Shown here one piece after another: positions 43,037 through 51,497 of a stretch of DNA of 64,000 bases. Numbering within the stretch: position 1 is the first letter of the stretch; each line of letters opens with the position of its first letter. Source of the stretch: Betaproteobacteria bacterium (lineage in GTDB: Bacteria; Pseudomonadota; Gammaproteobacteria; Burkholderiales; Burkholderiaceae_F); the NCBI GenBank assembly GCA_016861185.1, contig BOKW01000003.1, positions 310,001 through 374,000 on the forward strand, written 5' to 3'. Both the position numbers and the translations under genes were made by a program. Under the pieces are notes generated by a model. That model made no database searches. It was not told the DNA's origin and saw only the letters and a list, made by a program, of their open reading frames with translations.

Positions 43037-43909
43037 ATGAAGGTCGCCACCTTCCGTTGGGGAGGTCGGCGCTGCGTGGGCGCATTGTCCGCCGACGCGA
43101 GCGAGATCACCCCGCTCGCGTTGCCCGGCGAACGGGCCGCCGCGGTGGGCGCACTGGCGCTGATCGAATGGATGAGCGCGGGTAAACCCGCGCCGCTCGC
43201 GTCCGGCCCGCGCCTGCCGCTGGCGGCCGTGCAACTGGAAGCGCCGCTGCCGCAACCGCGGCGCAATCTGTTCTGCATCGGTCGCAATTACCGCGCGCAC
43301 GCGCGCGAGCTGGCGGGGACCGTCTTCTCCGATATCGCGAAGAAGGAGGACGGCTGGCCGATCGTGTTCACCAAGGTGCCGGAGTGCGTGATCGGCCCGG
43401 GCGCGCCGATCCGCGTGCCGGCGGGAATCACCGAGCAGGTCGATTACGAAGCGGAGCTGGCGGTTGTGATCGGCCGCGGCGGCGCCAACATCCGCGCGGC
43501 GCGCGCGCTGGAACACGTGTGGGGCTACACGATCGTGAACGACGTGAGCGCGCGCGACGTGCAGCAGCGCCACGTGCAATGGGATCTGGGCAAGAGCTTC
43601 GACACGTTCTGCCCGATGGGGCCGTGGCTGGTCGATGCGAACGAGTTGGACGCCCGCGACCTGCGGCTGCGCTGCTGGGTCAACGGCGAGCTGCGGCAGG
43701 AAGCGCGCACGTCGGAGATGATTTTCGACATTCCGACGCTGATCGAAACGTGTTCGCGCGGCATCACGCTGTATCCGGGCGACGTGATCGCCACCGGCAC
43801 GCCGGCCGGCGTCGGCATGGGCTTTGCGCCGCCGAAGTGGCTGCGCAGCGGCGACCGCGTGCGCATCGAGATCGAGGGCATCGGCGTGTTGGACAACCCG
43901 GTGCAGTAG
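43037..43909 (+). CDS. Fumarylacetoacetate hydrolase family protein
   Basis: 290 residues, first gene of the operon, with AAGGAGAC seven bases before ATG. The FAH fold is evident: substrate loop FCIGRNYRAHARE, metal-binding Glu residues in VDYEAELAVVIG, VNDVSARDVQQRH (metal Asp) and the glycine turn TGTPAGVGMGF. FAH-family enzymes hydrolyse or decarboxylate/hydrate 1,3-diketo acids and related catechol-pathway products (such as oxaloacetate, 2-oxohept-3-ene-dioate, acylpyruvates). The N-terminal domain of about 65 residues is also typical. The reaction in this pathway is probably a late C-C bond cleavage or hydration, but the substrate is unknown. Confidence 0.88.
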   Translation: MKVATFRWGGRRCVGALSADASEITPLALPGERAAAVGALALIEWMSAGKPAPLASGPRLPLAAVQLEAPLPQPRRNLFCIGRNYRAHARELAGTVFSDIAKKEDGWPIVFTKVPECVIGPGAPIRVPAGITEQVDYEAELAVVIGRGGANIRAARALEHVWGYTIVNDVSARDVQQRHVQWDLGKSFDTFCPMGPWLVDANELDARDLRLRCWVNGELRQEARTSEMIFDIPTLIETCSRGITLYPGDVIATGTPAGVGMGFAPPKWLRSGDRVRIEIEGIGVLDNPVQ

Positions 43910-43920
43910 CAGGAGGCGCC

Positions 43921-45198
43921 ATGGCAGATGTGCTGTTCACCAACGTCCGCATCCTCGACGGCTCCGGCAGCCAGCCGTATCCGGGCGAAGTGCTGGTACA
44001 GGGCAACCGCATCCGCCGCGTGACACGCGGCGCGCGCGCGCTGCCGGTGGGAGGCGTGTCGGTGGTCGACGGCGGCGGTGCGACGCTGATGCCGGGTCTG
44101 GTCGAGGCGCACACGCATTTCTCCTGGAACGACCAGCCGAGCCTCAATGCCATTCAGCGCATGCCGACGGAGGAGCACATCCTGTGGTGCGCGCACATCG
44201 CCAAGCGCTACCTGGACATGGGCTGGACGTCGTGCGTCGGCGCCGCGACCGCCAAGCCGCGGCTGGACGTCGTGATCCGCAACGCGATCGAAGCCGGCCG
44301 CATTCCCGGGCCGCGTTATCTCGCGGCGAGCCAGGAGATCACGGTGCCCGGGGGACTGGGCGACGAGACGCTGCCGCATCTGCCGTATCCGGAGTTCAGC
44401 TTCGGCGCCGTGGTCAACGGGCCGGAGGAGATGCGCAAGACGGTGCGTATGTTCCTGAAGTACGGCGTGGACACCGTGAAACTGAATCTCTCCGGCGAAT
44501 ACATCGCCGGCTTGCCGGCCGAGTTCACGCCGATGACGGACGAGGAGATCGCGGTGGCCGCAGCCGAGGTCCACATGCGCGGCAAGCGGCTCGCTGCGCA
44601 CGCGCGCTCGGCGGAGTCCGTCAAGCAGTGCGTGCGGCACGGCATCGAGCTCGTCTACCACGCCAGCTTCGCCGACGAGGAAGCGCTGGACATGCTGGAG
44701 GCGAACAAGCACAAACACTTCGTCGCTCCGGGCATCGCCTGGCTGATCAATACCTCCTACCACGCCGCCGAGTGGGGCATTACGCCGGAGATCGCCAAGA
44801 ACATGGGCTACCACCGCGAGTTGGAGATCGCCTGCGAATCGCTGCGCAAGATGCACAGGCGCGGCATCCGCATCCTGCCCGGCGGTGACTACGGCTTCGC
44901 CTGGATCAAGCACGGCACCAACGCCAAGGACCTGGAGTACTTCGTCAAGTATCTCGGCTTCACGCCGATGGAGGCGCTGGTCGCGGCGACGAAGTACGGC
45001 GGCGAGATCATGCTGCGCGGTCACGAACTCGGCCAGGTGCGCGACGGCTTCCTCGCCGACCTGCTGCTGGTGGACGGCGATCCGGTCGCCGACATCACCT
45101 GCCTGCAGGAGCAAAGGCGGCTGCTGGCGATCATGAAGGACGGCGAGTTTCACAAGGCGCCGGTCGCGCGCGGGCGCGAACGGCTGGCGGTCGCATGA
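43921..45198 (+). CDS. Metal-dependent amidohydrolase, paralogue 1
   Basis: 425-residue member of the imidazolonepropionase-like amidohydrolase group. The TIM-barrel metal site is complete: HTH at residues 64-66, a Lys in VKLNLSGEY that could be carbamylated, HARS and YHASF histidines, and Asp in PGGDYGFAW. It hydrolyses a C-N or cyclic amide/ester bond of an unknown compound. It starts 11 bases after the FAH gene and overlaps the alpha/beta hydrolase by 4 bases. It is a close paralogue of the protein at 45995: only 12 of the first 71 residues differ. Confidence 0.88.
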   Translation: MADVLFTNVRILDGSGSQPYPGEVLVQGNRIRRVTRGARALPVGGVSVVDGGGATLMPGLVEAHTHFSWNDQPSLNAIQRMPTEEHILWCAHIAKRYLDMGWTSCVGAATAKPRLDVVIRNAIEAGRIPGPRYLAASQEITVPGGLGDETLPHLPYPEFSFGAVVNGPEEMRKTVRMFLKYGVDTVKLNLSGEYIAGLPAEFTPMTDEEIAVAAAEVHMRGKRLAAHARSAESVKQCVRHGIELVYHASFADEEALDMLEANKHKHFVAPGIAWLINTSYHAAEWGITPEIAKNMGYHRELEIACESLRKMHRRGIRILPGGDYGFAWIKHGTNAKDLEYFVKYLGFTPMEALVAATKYGGEIMLRGHELGQVRDGFLADLLLVDGDPVADITCLQEQRRLLAIMKDGEFHKAPVARGRERLAVA

Positions 45199-45983
45199 GC
45201 ACGCGCTTTGTCGAACGCATCGCCGTCGAGATCGACGGTGACGGCGAGGCCGTGCTGATGATCCACGGGCTGGGCGGCTCGTCGAACGTCTGGACGCCGC
45301 TGCTGCCGGAGTTCGCGCGGATGCGGGCCATCCGTTTCGATCTGCCCGGTTCGGCGCGCTCGGCGCGCGTCGAAGGTCCGCTTTCGATCGAGCGCTTCGC
45401 GCAAGCGGCGCTGCGCGTGGCGGCAGCCGCCGGTGTCGAACGCGCGCACGTGATCGCGCATTCGCTCGGTACGATCGTCGCGTTTCATCTGGCGGTCACG
45501 GTGCCGAAATTCGTGCGCAGCTTGGCGCTGTTCGGCCCGCTGCTGGCGCCGGCCGATCCGGTGCGCACGGCGCTGCGCGCCCGCGCCGCGAAGGCGCGCA
45601 GCGAAGGCGAGGCCGGCATGCAGGAGATCGCAGACAGCCTGGTGCAGGCCGCCACCTCCGGCGAAACGAAAGCGAAGCGCCCGGTCGCGATCGCACTCGT
45701 GCGCGAGTTGCTGATGCGGCAGAACGCGGACGGCTACGCGCGCACCTGTGAAGCGCTCGCCGATGCGCAAGCGGCGGACGTCGCGCGCATTGCCTGCCCG
45801 ACGCTGCTCGTCACCGGCGACGAAGACGCGGTCGCGCCGACGCAGGAGGTCAGGCGCATCGGCGGCCAAATCGCCGGTTCGGGCGTCGAGATCCTGCGCG
45901 GCTGCGGTCACTGGACCACGGTGGAGCAGCCGGAAGCGTGTTGCGCGTTGCTGCGGCAGTTCTACGCGCGGCGAATGACGTGA
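45195..45983 (+). CDS. Alpha/beta hydrolase
   Basis: 262 residues. Oxyanion motif HGLGGSSNVW at the N-terminus, nucleophile elbow AHSLGT (Ser), acid Asp near LVTGDEDAV and catalytic His in CGHWTTVEQP form a full triad. The size and the RFDLPGSARS segment match 3-oxoadipate enol-lactonase-like and carboxylesterase members. It sits between the two amidohydrolase paralogues with 4-base overlap upstream, so lactone or ester opening adjacent to the amidohydrolase step is likely. Substrate unknown. Confidence 0.88.
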   Translation: MSTRFVERIAVEIDGDGEAVLMIHGLGGSSNVWTPLLPEFARMRAIRFDLPGSARSARVEGPLSIERFAQAALRVAAAAGVERAHVIAHSLGTIVAFHLAVTVPKFVRSLALFGPLLAPADPVRTALRARAAKARSEGEAGMQEIADSLVQAATSGETKAKRPVAIALVRELLMRQNADGYARTCEALADAQAADVARIACPTLLVTGDEDAVAPTQEVRRIGGQIAGSGVEILRGCGHWTTVEQPEACCALLRQFYARRMT

Positions 45984-45994
45984 AGGAGCAAGTC

Positions 45995-47284
45995 ATGGCC
46001 AACGTGCTGTTCACCAACGTGCGCATCCTCGACGGCTCCGGCAGCCCGCCGTACAGCGGCGAGGTCCTTGTGCAAGGCAATCGCATCGCGCGCGTGGCGC
46101 GCGGCTCGCGCGTGCTGCCCGTCGCCGGCGTAACCGTCATCGACGGCGCCGGCGCCACGCTGATGCCGGGCATGGTGGAGGCGCACACGCACTTCTCCTG
46201 GAACGACGCGGCGACGCTGATGGACATCCAGCTGATGCCGCTTGAGGAGCACGTGTTGTGGGCGGCGAGTGTGGCCAAGCGCTACCTGGAGGCCGGCTGG
46301 ACCTCCTGCGTCGGAGCGGCTTGCGCCAAGCCGCGGCTGGACGTCGTGGTCCGCAACGCGATCAACGAAGGGCTGATCCCCGGACCGCGTTATCTCGCCG
46401 CCAGTCAGGAGATCACGGTAGCGGGCGGCCTGGGCGACGAGACGCTGCCGCACATCCCGTGGCCGGAGTTCAGCTTCGGCGTGGTGGTGAGCGGCCCCGA
46501 CGAGATGCGGCGCGTCGTGCGCATGTTCCTGAAGTATGGGGTCGATTCGATCAAGCTCAATCTGTCGGGCGACAACTTCGTCGCCAACGCGCCGGCGGAG
46601 ACGACCTGGATGACCGACGCCGAGGTGGCGGTCGCGGTGCGCGAGGCGAAGATGCGCGGCAAGCGCGTTTCGGCGCACGCGCGCTCGTGCGCGTCGATCA
46701 AACAGTGCGTGCGGCACGGCATCGAAGTTATCTACCACGCCAGCTTCACCGACGAAGAGGCGCTCGATCTGCTGGAAGCGAACAAGGACAAGCACTTCGT
46801 CGCGCCGGGTATCGCGATCATCTACGCGATGCTCAACGAAGCGGAGCCGTGGGGCATCACCAAACAGAAAGCGATCGCGATGGGCTACCAGCGCGAATGG
46901 GACGCGGCGGTCGAATCGCTGCGCAAGATGCACAAGCGCGGCATCCGCGTGCTGCCGGGAGGAGACTACGGCTTCGCGTTCACGCCGCATTGCCAGAACG
47001 CCCGCGACCTGGAGTTCTTCGTCAAGTACCTGGGCTTCACGCCGATGGAGGCGATCCTGTCGGCGACCAAGTACGGCGCCCAGATCATGATGAAAGGCGA
47101 CGAATTGGGTGAGGTGAAGGAGGGTTATCTCGCCGATCTGCTGCTGGTCGACGGCGATCCGCTCGCCAACCTCTCCATCCTGCGCGAGCCGCAGCGGCTG
47201 CTGGCGGTGATGAAGGACGGCCGGTTCTACAAGGAACCGGAGATCCGGAGCGCGCGCACGCGCTGGAGTCAGACGGCGGCATGA
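45995..47284 (+). CDS. Metal-dependent amidohydrolase, paralogue 2
   Basis: 429 residues, same family and metal-ligand set as the protein at 43921 (HTHFSWND, IKLNLSGDN, HARS, YHASF, PGGDYGFAF). Differences cluster in the middle (GDNFVANAPAETTW against GEYIAGLPAEFTP) and at the loop after VAPGIA (IIYAMLNEAEP against WLINTSYHAAE), i.e. in segments that probably line the active site. This suggests related but distinct substrates. SD AAGGAG precedes ATG 45995; the stop overlaps the permease gene by 4 bases. Confidence 0.88.
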   Translation: MANVLFTNVRILDGSGSPPYSGEVLVQGNRIARVARGSRVLPVAGVTVIDGAGATLMPGMVEAHTHFSWNDAATLMDIQLMPLEEHVLWAASVAKRYLEAGWTSCVGAACAKPRLDVVVRNAINEGLIPGPRYLAASQEITVAGGLGDETLPHIPWPEFSFGVVVSGPDEMRRVVRMFLKYGVDSIKLNLSGDNFVANAPAETTWMTDAEVAVAVREAKMRGKRVSAHARSCASIKQCVRHGIEVIYHASFTDEEALDLLEANKDKHFVAPGIAIIYAMLNEAEPWGITKQKAIAMGYQREWDAAVESLRKMHKRGIRVLPGGDYGFAFTPHCQNARDLEFFVKYLGFTPMEAILSATKYGAQIMMKGDELGEVKEGYLADLLLVDGDPLANLSILREPQRLLAVMKDGRFYKEPEIRSARTRWSQTAA

Positions 47285-48228
47285 GCAGATTCTGGCGCTG
47301 GTTCTGGACGATCGCGATCGGGGTGCCGATCGCCGTCTTCGCGGTCTGGGCGATCGCGGACAACGCGCGGCTGTTTTTCGTCACGCTGCTCAACGGCCTG
47401 ACGCTCGGGGCGCTGTACTTCATCGTCGCCGCCGGCTTCACGCTCGTGTTCGGGCTGATGCGCAACGTCAACCTCGCGCACGGTTCGCTGTATCTGCTCG
47501 GCGGCTACATCGGCTTCATCGTCGCCGAACGCACCGGCTGGTGGCTGCTGGCGCTGGCCGCGGGCTTCGCCGCGGCCGCGCTGGTCGGGCTGCTGATCCA
47601 GGTGCTGATCCTGCGCCACATGCAGGGACAGGACCTGCGGCAGACGATGGTGACGATCGGGCTTTCGATCGTGATCGCCGACATCCTGCTGTGGGTCTTC
47701 ACCGGGCTCGTGCATCAGATGGAGGCGCCCGAGTGGTTGCAGGGGCCGCTGCGCGGCATTCCGCTGATCAACGCGTACTCGGCGTACCGGCTGAGCCTGC
47801 TCGCGTTCGGCGTCGCGATCGGCGTGGCGCTGTGGCTGTTCCTGAATCGCACGCGCATCGGCATGATGATCCGCGCCGGCGTGGACGACCGCGCGATGCT
47901 CGCCGCCGCCGGCGTAAACGTGAACCTGCTGTTCGCGCTGACGTTCGCGATCGGCGCCGGGCTCGCCGGCATGGGCGGCGTGATCGGCGCGGTCGAACTG
48001 TCCATGGTGCCGGGCGAGGACACGCGGCTGCTGCTCGCCTCTCTGATCGTGGTGATCGTCGGCGGCATGGGCAGCGTGGTCGGCGCGGCGTTGGGCGCCG
48101 CCATCCTCGGCCTGGCGGAAACCTACGGGCTTGCCTACGCGCCGACCTACAGCGTGGTGTTCGTGTTCGTGATTCTCGTGCTCGTGCTGGCGTTTCGCCC
48201 GCGCGGCATCATGGGCCGGCCCGCATGA
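47281..48228 (+). CDS. livH: Liv-type ABC importer, inner-membrane permease 1
   Basis: 315 residues with about eight hydrophobic helices, homologous to LivH. The family block GLTLGALYFIVAAGFTLVFG appears near residues 38-57 and GAALGAAILGLAETYG near the C-terminus. In this transporter class LivH and LivM form the channel for a substrate delivered by a periplasmic binding protein; besides amino acids, such importers carry aromatic acids, amides and urea. Its start and stop both overlap neighbours by 4 bases, tying it to the hydrolases. Confidence 0.92.
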   Translation: MSRFWRWFWTIAIGVPIAVFAVWAIADNARLFFVTLLNGLTLGALYFIVAAGFTLVFGLMRNVNLAHGSLYLLGGYIGFIVAERTGWWLLALAAGFAAAALVGLLIQVLILRHMQGQDLRQTMVTIGLSIVIADILLWVFTGLVHQMEAPEWLQGPLRGIPLINAYSAYRLSLLAFGVAIGVALWLFLNRTRIGMMIRAGVDDRAMLAAAGVNVNLLFALTFAIGAGLAGMGGVIGAVELSMVPGEDTRLLLASLIVVIVGGMGSVVGAALGAAILGLAETYGLAYAPTYSVVFVFVILVLVLAFRPRGIMGRPA

Positions 48229-49340
48229 GCGCCGCGCGCTGGCGCAAAGCGATGAGCACCGGCTCGGTCGCGTTTGCGCCCGAGCCCTCCGCGCGTGCGC
48301 TGCCGGCGCTCGCCCCCGCGACACCGCGCGCCGCGTTTCTGCACGCGATCAAGCCGCGCCACGTGCTGGTGCTGGCGTTGCTGCTGATCTTCCCGTTCGT
48401 CGCCACGCCGTTTTTCACGTTCCAGATCGGCGCGCAGTCGCTCGCGCTCGGCCTGGTCGCGCTGTCGCTGACCTTTCTCGGCGGCTACGGCGGCATGGTG
48501 TCGCTGGCGCAGATGACGGTCGCGGGCATCGCCGGCTACGCGGTCGCGATCCTGGGCACGAGCGCCTCGACCGAGATCAGCCTCGCCTGGCCGTGGTGGC
48601 TGGTGGTGCCGTTCGCGCTCGCCATCGCCACCGCCTGCGCGCTCGCGATCGGCTGGCTGTCGGTACGCACCGAGGGCATCTACACGATCATGATCACGCT
48701 CGCGATCGGCGTCGCGTTCTACTACCTGGTGCTGCAGAACTACAGCCTGTTCAACGGCTTCCAGGGTTTCCAGAAGGTCTATCCGCCGATCGTCGCCGGC
48801 GTGGACTGGCGCGCTCCGCTGCCGTTCTACTTCCTCGCGCTGTCCTGCGCGCTGGCCGGCTACTTCTTTATCAAGTACCTGCTGCGCGCGCCGTTCGGCA
48901 TCGCGCTGCAGGGCATCCGCGACAACGCGCGGCGCATGAACTCGCTCGGCTTCAACGTCACCGCGCACCGCGTGGTCGCCTACGGCGTGGCCGGCGTGCT
49001 GGCCGCCGTCGGCGGCGTGCTGCTCGTCTGGTACAACGGCCTCATCACGCCGGGGTCGGTCGGCACCTCCTGGCTGATCAACATCCTGGTGATCGCCGTA
49101 CTCGGCGGCATGAAGCATCCGATCGGCCCGTTCATCGGCGCCGTCGTATTCGTGCTGTTGCAGAACTTCGCGATCGATCTGATCGACCGCGAGCGCTTCA
49201 ACCTCGTGATCGGCGGCGTCTTTCTCGCCATCGTGCTGTTTTCACCCGACGGACTGCTCGGCCTGTGGGCGCGCTTGCGGGCGCGCCTGCAGGCGGGTCG
49301 CGCCGTCGCTGCAACCGCGCGGCCGTCCAGCCGCACTTAG
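48225..49340 (+). CDS. livM: Liv-type ABC importer, inner-membrane permease 2
   Basis: 371 residues, second channel subunit. After a polar N-terminal extension of about 45 residues there are about nine membrane helices. LivM-typical blocks are present: LTFLGGYGGMVSLAQMTVAGIAG, AIGWLSVRTEGIYTIMITLA, and IRDNARRMNSLGFNV, the cytosolic coupling segment that contacts the ATPases. The start ATG overlaps the LivH stop by 4 bases. The following gene for the binding protein starts after 28 bases. Confidence 0.92.
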   Translation: MSAARWRKAMSTGSVAFAPEPSARALPALAPATPRAAFLHAIKPRHVLVLALLLIFPFVATPFFTFQIGAQSLALGLVALSLTFLGGYGGMVSLAQMTVAGIAGYAVAILGTSASTEISLAWPWWLVVPFALAIATACALAIGWLSVRTEGIYTIMITLAIGVAFYYLVLQNYSLFNGFQGFQKVYPPIVAGVDWRAPLPFYFLALSCALAGYFFIKYLLRAPFGIALQGIRDNARRMNSLGFNVTAHRVVAYGVAGVLAAVGGVLLVWYNGLITPGSVGTSWLINILVIAVLGGMKHPIGPFIGAVVFVLLQNFAIDLIDRERFNLVIGGVFLAIVLFSPDGLLGLWARLRARLQAGRAVAATARPSSRT

Positions 49341-49368
49341 AAGGCGACAACAAGCCAAGGAGACTGTC

Positions 49369-50622
49369 ATGAAGATGAGGAAACGGATGTTCATGCGCAC
49401 GCTGGCGGGCGCGGCAGTCGCGGCCGCGTTCGCCGCATCGGCGTGGGCGCAGCAGCCGCCGGTGAAGATCGGCCTGCTCGCCACGCTCGAAGGGCCGTTC
49501 GCCGCCGGCGGCGCCGACGGCATGCGCGGCGCGGAACTTGCCGTCAAGCAGCGCGGCGGCGTGGTCGCCGGGCGCAAGATCGAGATCATCAAGGCCTCCT
49601 CCGACGCCAAACCCGACGTGGCCGTGAACGCCGCGCGCAAACTGGTCGAGCAGGACAAGGTCGACATCCTGGTCGGGCCGCTGTCGGGCTCCGAAGGCAT
49701 CGCGGTCAAGGACTACAGCAAGACGCAGCCGCAGGTCACGTTCATCAACGGCTCCTCCGGCGCGCAGGCCACCACGCTCGTCAATCCGTCGTCCAACTTC
49801 TTCCGCTTCAACACCGACGGCGCGCAGTGGATGGTCGGGCTGGGCAAGGCGGCGCTCGACAAGGGCTACAAGCGCGTGATGGTGATCGCCGAGGACTACG
49901 CGTTCCCGTACTCGCAGGTGCAGGGCTTCATGTCCGAGTTCTGCCGGCTCGGCGGCAAGGTGCCGGTCAAGGCGTGGGTGCCGCTGGGCGGCAAGGACTA
50001 CTCGTCGGTGATCGCGCGCATCCCGAAGGACGTCGACGCGCTGCTGGTGGTGCTGGGCGGCGCGGACGCGGTGAACTTCCTCAACCAGTATGAGGCCGCG
50101 GGCGGCGACAAGCCGATGCTCGGCGGCTCGATCACCGTGAGCCAGGACGTGCTGAACTACCGCGGCAAGCGGCGCGATTCGCTGGTCGGCACGCTGTCGG
50201 CCGGACCGCTGGCCGACGCGTACGACGCGCCCGAGTGGAAGGCCTTCGTCGCCGACTATCAGAAGAACTACCCGGTCTCGTCCGGTGCCTATCCGAGCCC
50301 GTCGCTGTTCGCGCTCGTGTACTACGTCAACATGAAGGCGGCGCTGGATGCGCTGGAGATGGTCAAGGGCGATCTGTCCGACGGCCACAAGAAGTATCGG
50401 GAGGCGCTCGCCAAGATGACGCTGAAGACCCCCGTGGGCGACGTGCGGCTCGACGAGAACCGGCAGGCGGTCGGCACCACCTTCGTCACCGAGGTGGTGA
50501 AAGACGACAAAGGCAACCTCTACAACAAGGTGCTGCGCAAGGTCGACAACGTCAACCAGTTGCTGGGCATGAAGAGGGAGGAGTTCAAGATCGGTTCGCG
50601 CGACGAGCCGAACTGCCCGTGA
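49369..50622 (+). CDS. Periplasmic substrate-binding protein of the Liv-type importer
   Basis: 417 residues with signal peptide (MKMRKRMFMRTLAGAAVAAAFAASAWA). Type I periplasmic-binding fold: VKIGLLATLEGPFAAGGADG binds the first lobe, AARKLVEQDKVDILVGPLSG and YAFPYSQVQGF follow. The charged carboxylate/amino-group residues of true leucine-binding proteins are not obvious, and relatives bind aromatic or amide compounds, so the ligand remains unknown. Strong SD AAGGAGA. A stem-loop follows the gene (50663-50689), which often lets the binding protein be made in excess of the ATPases. Confidence 0.9.
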   Translation: MKMRKRMFMRTLAGAAVAAAFAASAWAQQPPVKIGLLATLEGPFAAGGADGMRGAELAVKQRGGVVAGRKIEIIKASSDAKPDVAVNAARKLVEQDKVDILVGPLSGSEGIAVKDYSKTQPQVTFINGSSGAQATTLVNPSSNFFRFNTDGAQWMVGLGKAALDKGYKRVMVIAEDYAFPYSQVQGFMSEFCRLGGKVPVKAWVPLGGKDYSSVIARIPKDVDALLVVLGGADAVNFLNQYEAAGGDKPMLGGSITVSQDVLNYRGKRRDSLVGTLSAGPLADAYDAPEWKAFVADYQKNYPVSSGAYPSPSLFALVYYVNMKAALDALEMVKGDLSDGHKKYREALAKMTLKTPVGDVRLDENRQAVGTTFVTEVVKDDKGNLYNKVLRKVDNVNQLLGMKREEFKIGSRDEPNCP

Positions 50623-50662
50623 CGGCGGACGCTTAGCGCCGCCTCAGCGGATGCCGCGTTGA

Positions 50663-50689
50663 GCCGACCGCCGCTGCGGCGGCTCAGCG
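50663..50689 (+). terminator. Intra-operon stem-loop after the binding-protein gene
   Basis: TGAGCCG (50663-50669) pairs with CGGCTCA (50683-50689), and inside it CCG pairs with CGG with one bulged A, giving about ten base pairs. No T-run follows. Its position after the binding-protein gene and before the ATPase genes fits partial termination or mRNA-end protection. Confidence 0.5.
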
Positions 50690-50707
50690 CGGCGCACGAT
50701 GCGAACG

Positions 50708-51496
50708 ATGGCGAACCTCCAATCCAACGGCCTGCGCCGCCGCGCGCTGGCGACCGGTGACGCGCTCGTGCTCGAGCGCGTCACCCGGCGCTTCGGCGCG
50801 CTGGCGGCGATCGACGACGTATCGCTGTCGGTGCGCGCGGGCGAGCGGCGCGCGGTGATCGGCGCCAATGGCGCCGGCAAGACGACGCTGTTCAACTGCA
50901 TCACGGGCGATTTCCCGCCTACCAGCGGGCGGGTGCTGTTTTTCGGCGACGACGTCACCGCCATGCCGCCGTACGAGCGCATCCGCGCGGGCCTGCGGCG
51001 CACGTATCAATCGTCGCTGCTGTTTCGGGACCTGTCGGTGCGCGACAACCTGTTTCTCGCCGTGCGCGGCGTGTCGCGCGGGCGCTTCAGCTTCCGGCGG
51101 CCGGGCCGCGCCAGCACCACCCGTGCGGCGGCCGAAGACCTGCTCGAGCGCGTGCACCTGACGGCAGTGGCCGATCTGCCGGTCGCGGCGCTGGCGCACG
51201 GCCAGCAGCGGCAACTGGAGATCGGCATGGCGCTCGCCGGTGCGCCGCGGCTGATCCTGTTCGACGAACCGGCGGCAGGGCTTTCGCCCGCCGAGCGGCG
51301 CGAATTGGTGGAACTGTTGCGGGCGCTGCCGGCGCACATCGGCTTCATCCTGATCGAGCACGACCTGGAGATCGCGCTGCGCGTGGTCGAGCGGGTGACG
51401 GTGCTGCACAACGGCCGCGTGCTCAAGGAGGGCACGCCGGGAGAGATCGAGAACGACGCCGAAGTGCAGGCGATCTACATGGGCGGAGGGCACTGA
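50708..51496 (+). CDS. livG: Liv-type ABC importer, ATPase 1
   Basis: 262 residues from ATG 50708 (an ATG three codons upstream, 50699, is equally possible). Walker [11 protein letters not shown]-loop [10 protein letters not shown], signature [15 protein letters not shown] (variant of LSGGQ typical of LivG), Walker [14 protein letters not shown] and H-loop IEHDLEIAL are all present. The protein powers uptake together with the ATPase domain of the next gene, whose GTG start comes one base after its stop. Confidence 0.92.
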   Translation: MANLQSNGLRRRALATGDALVLERVTRRFGALAAIDDVSLSVRAGERRAVIGANGAGKTTLFNCITGDFPPTSGRVLFFGDDVTAMPPYERIRAGLRRTYQSSLLFRDLSVRDNLFLAVRGVSRGRFSFRRPGRASTTRAAAEDLLERVHLTAVADLPVAALAHGQQRQLEIGMALAGAPRLILFDEPAAGLSPAERRELVELLRALPAHIGFILIEHDLEIALRVVERVTVLHNGRVLKEGTPGEIENDAEVQAIYMGGGH

Positions 51497-51497
51497 G

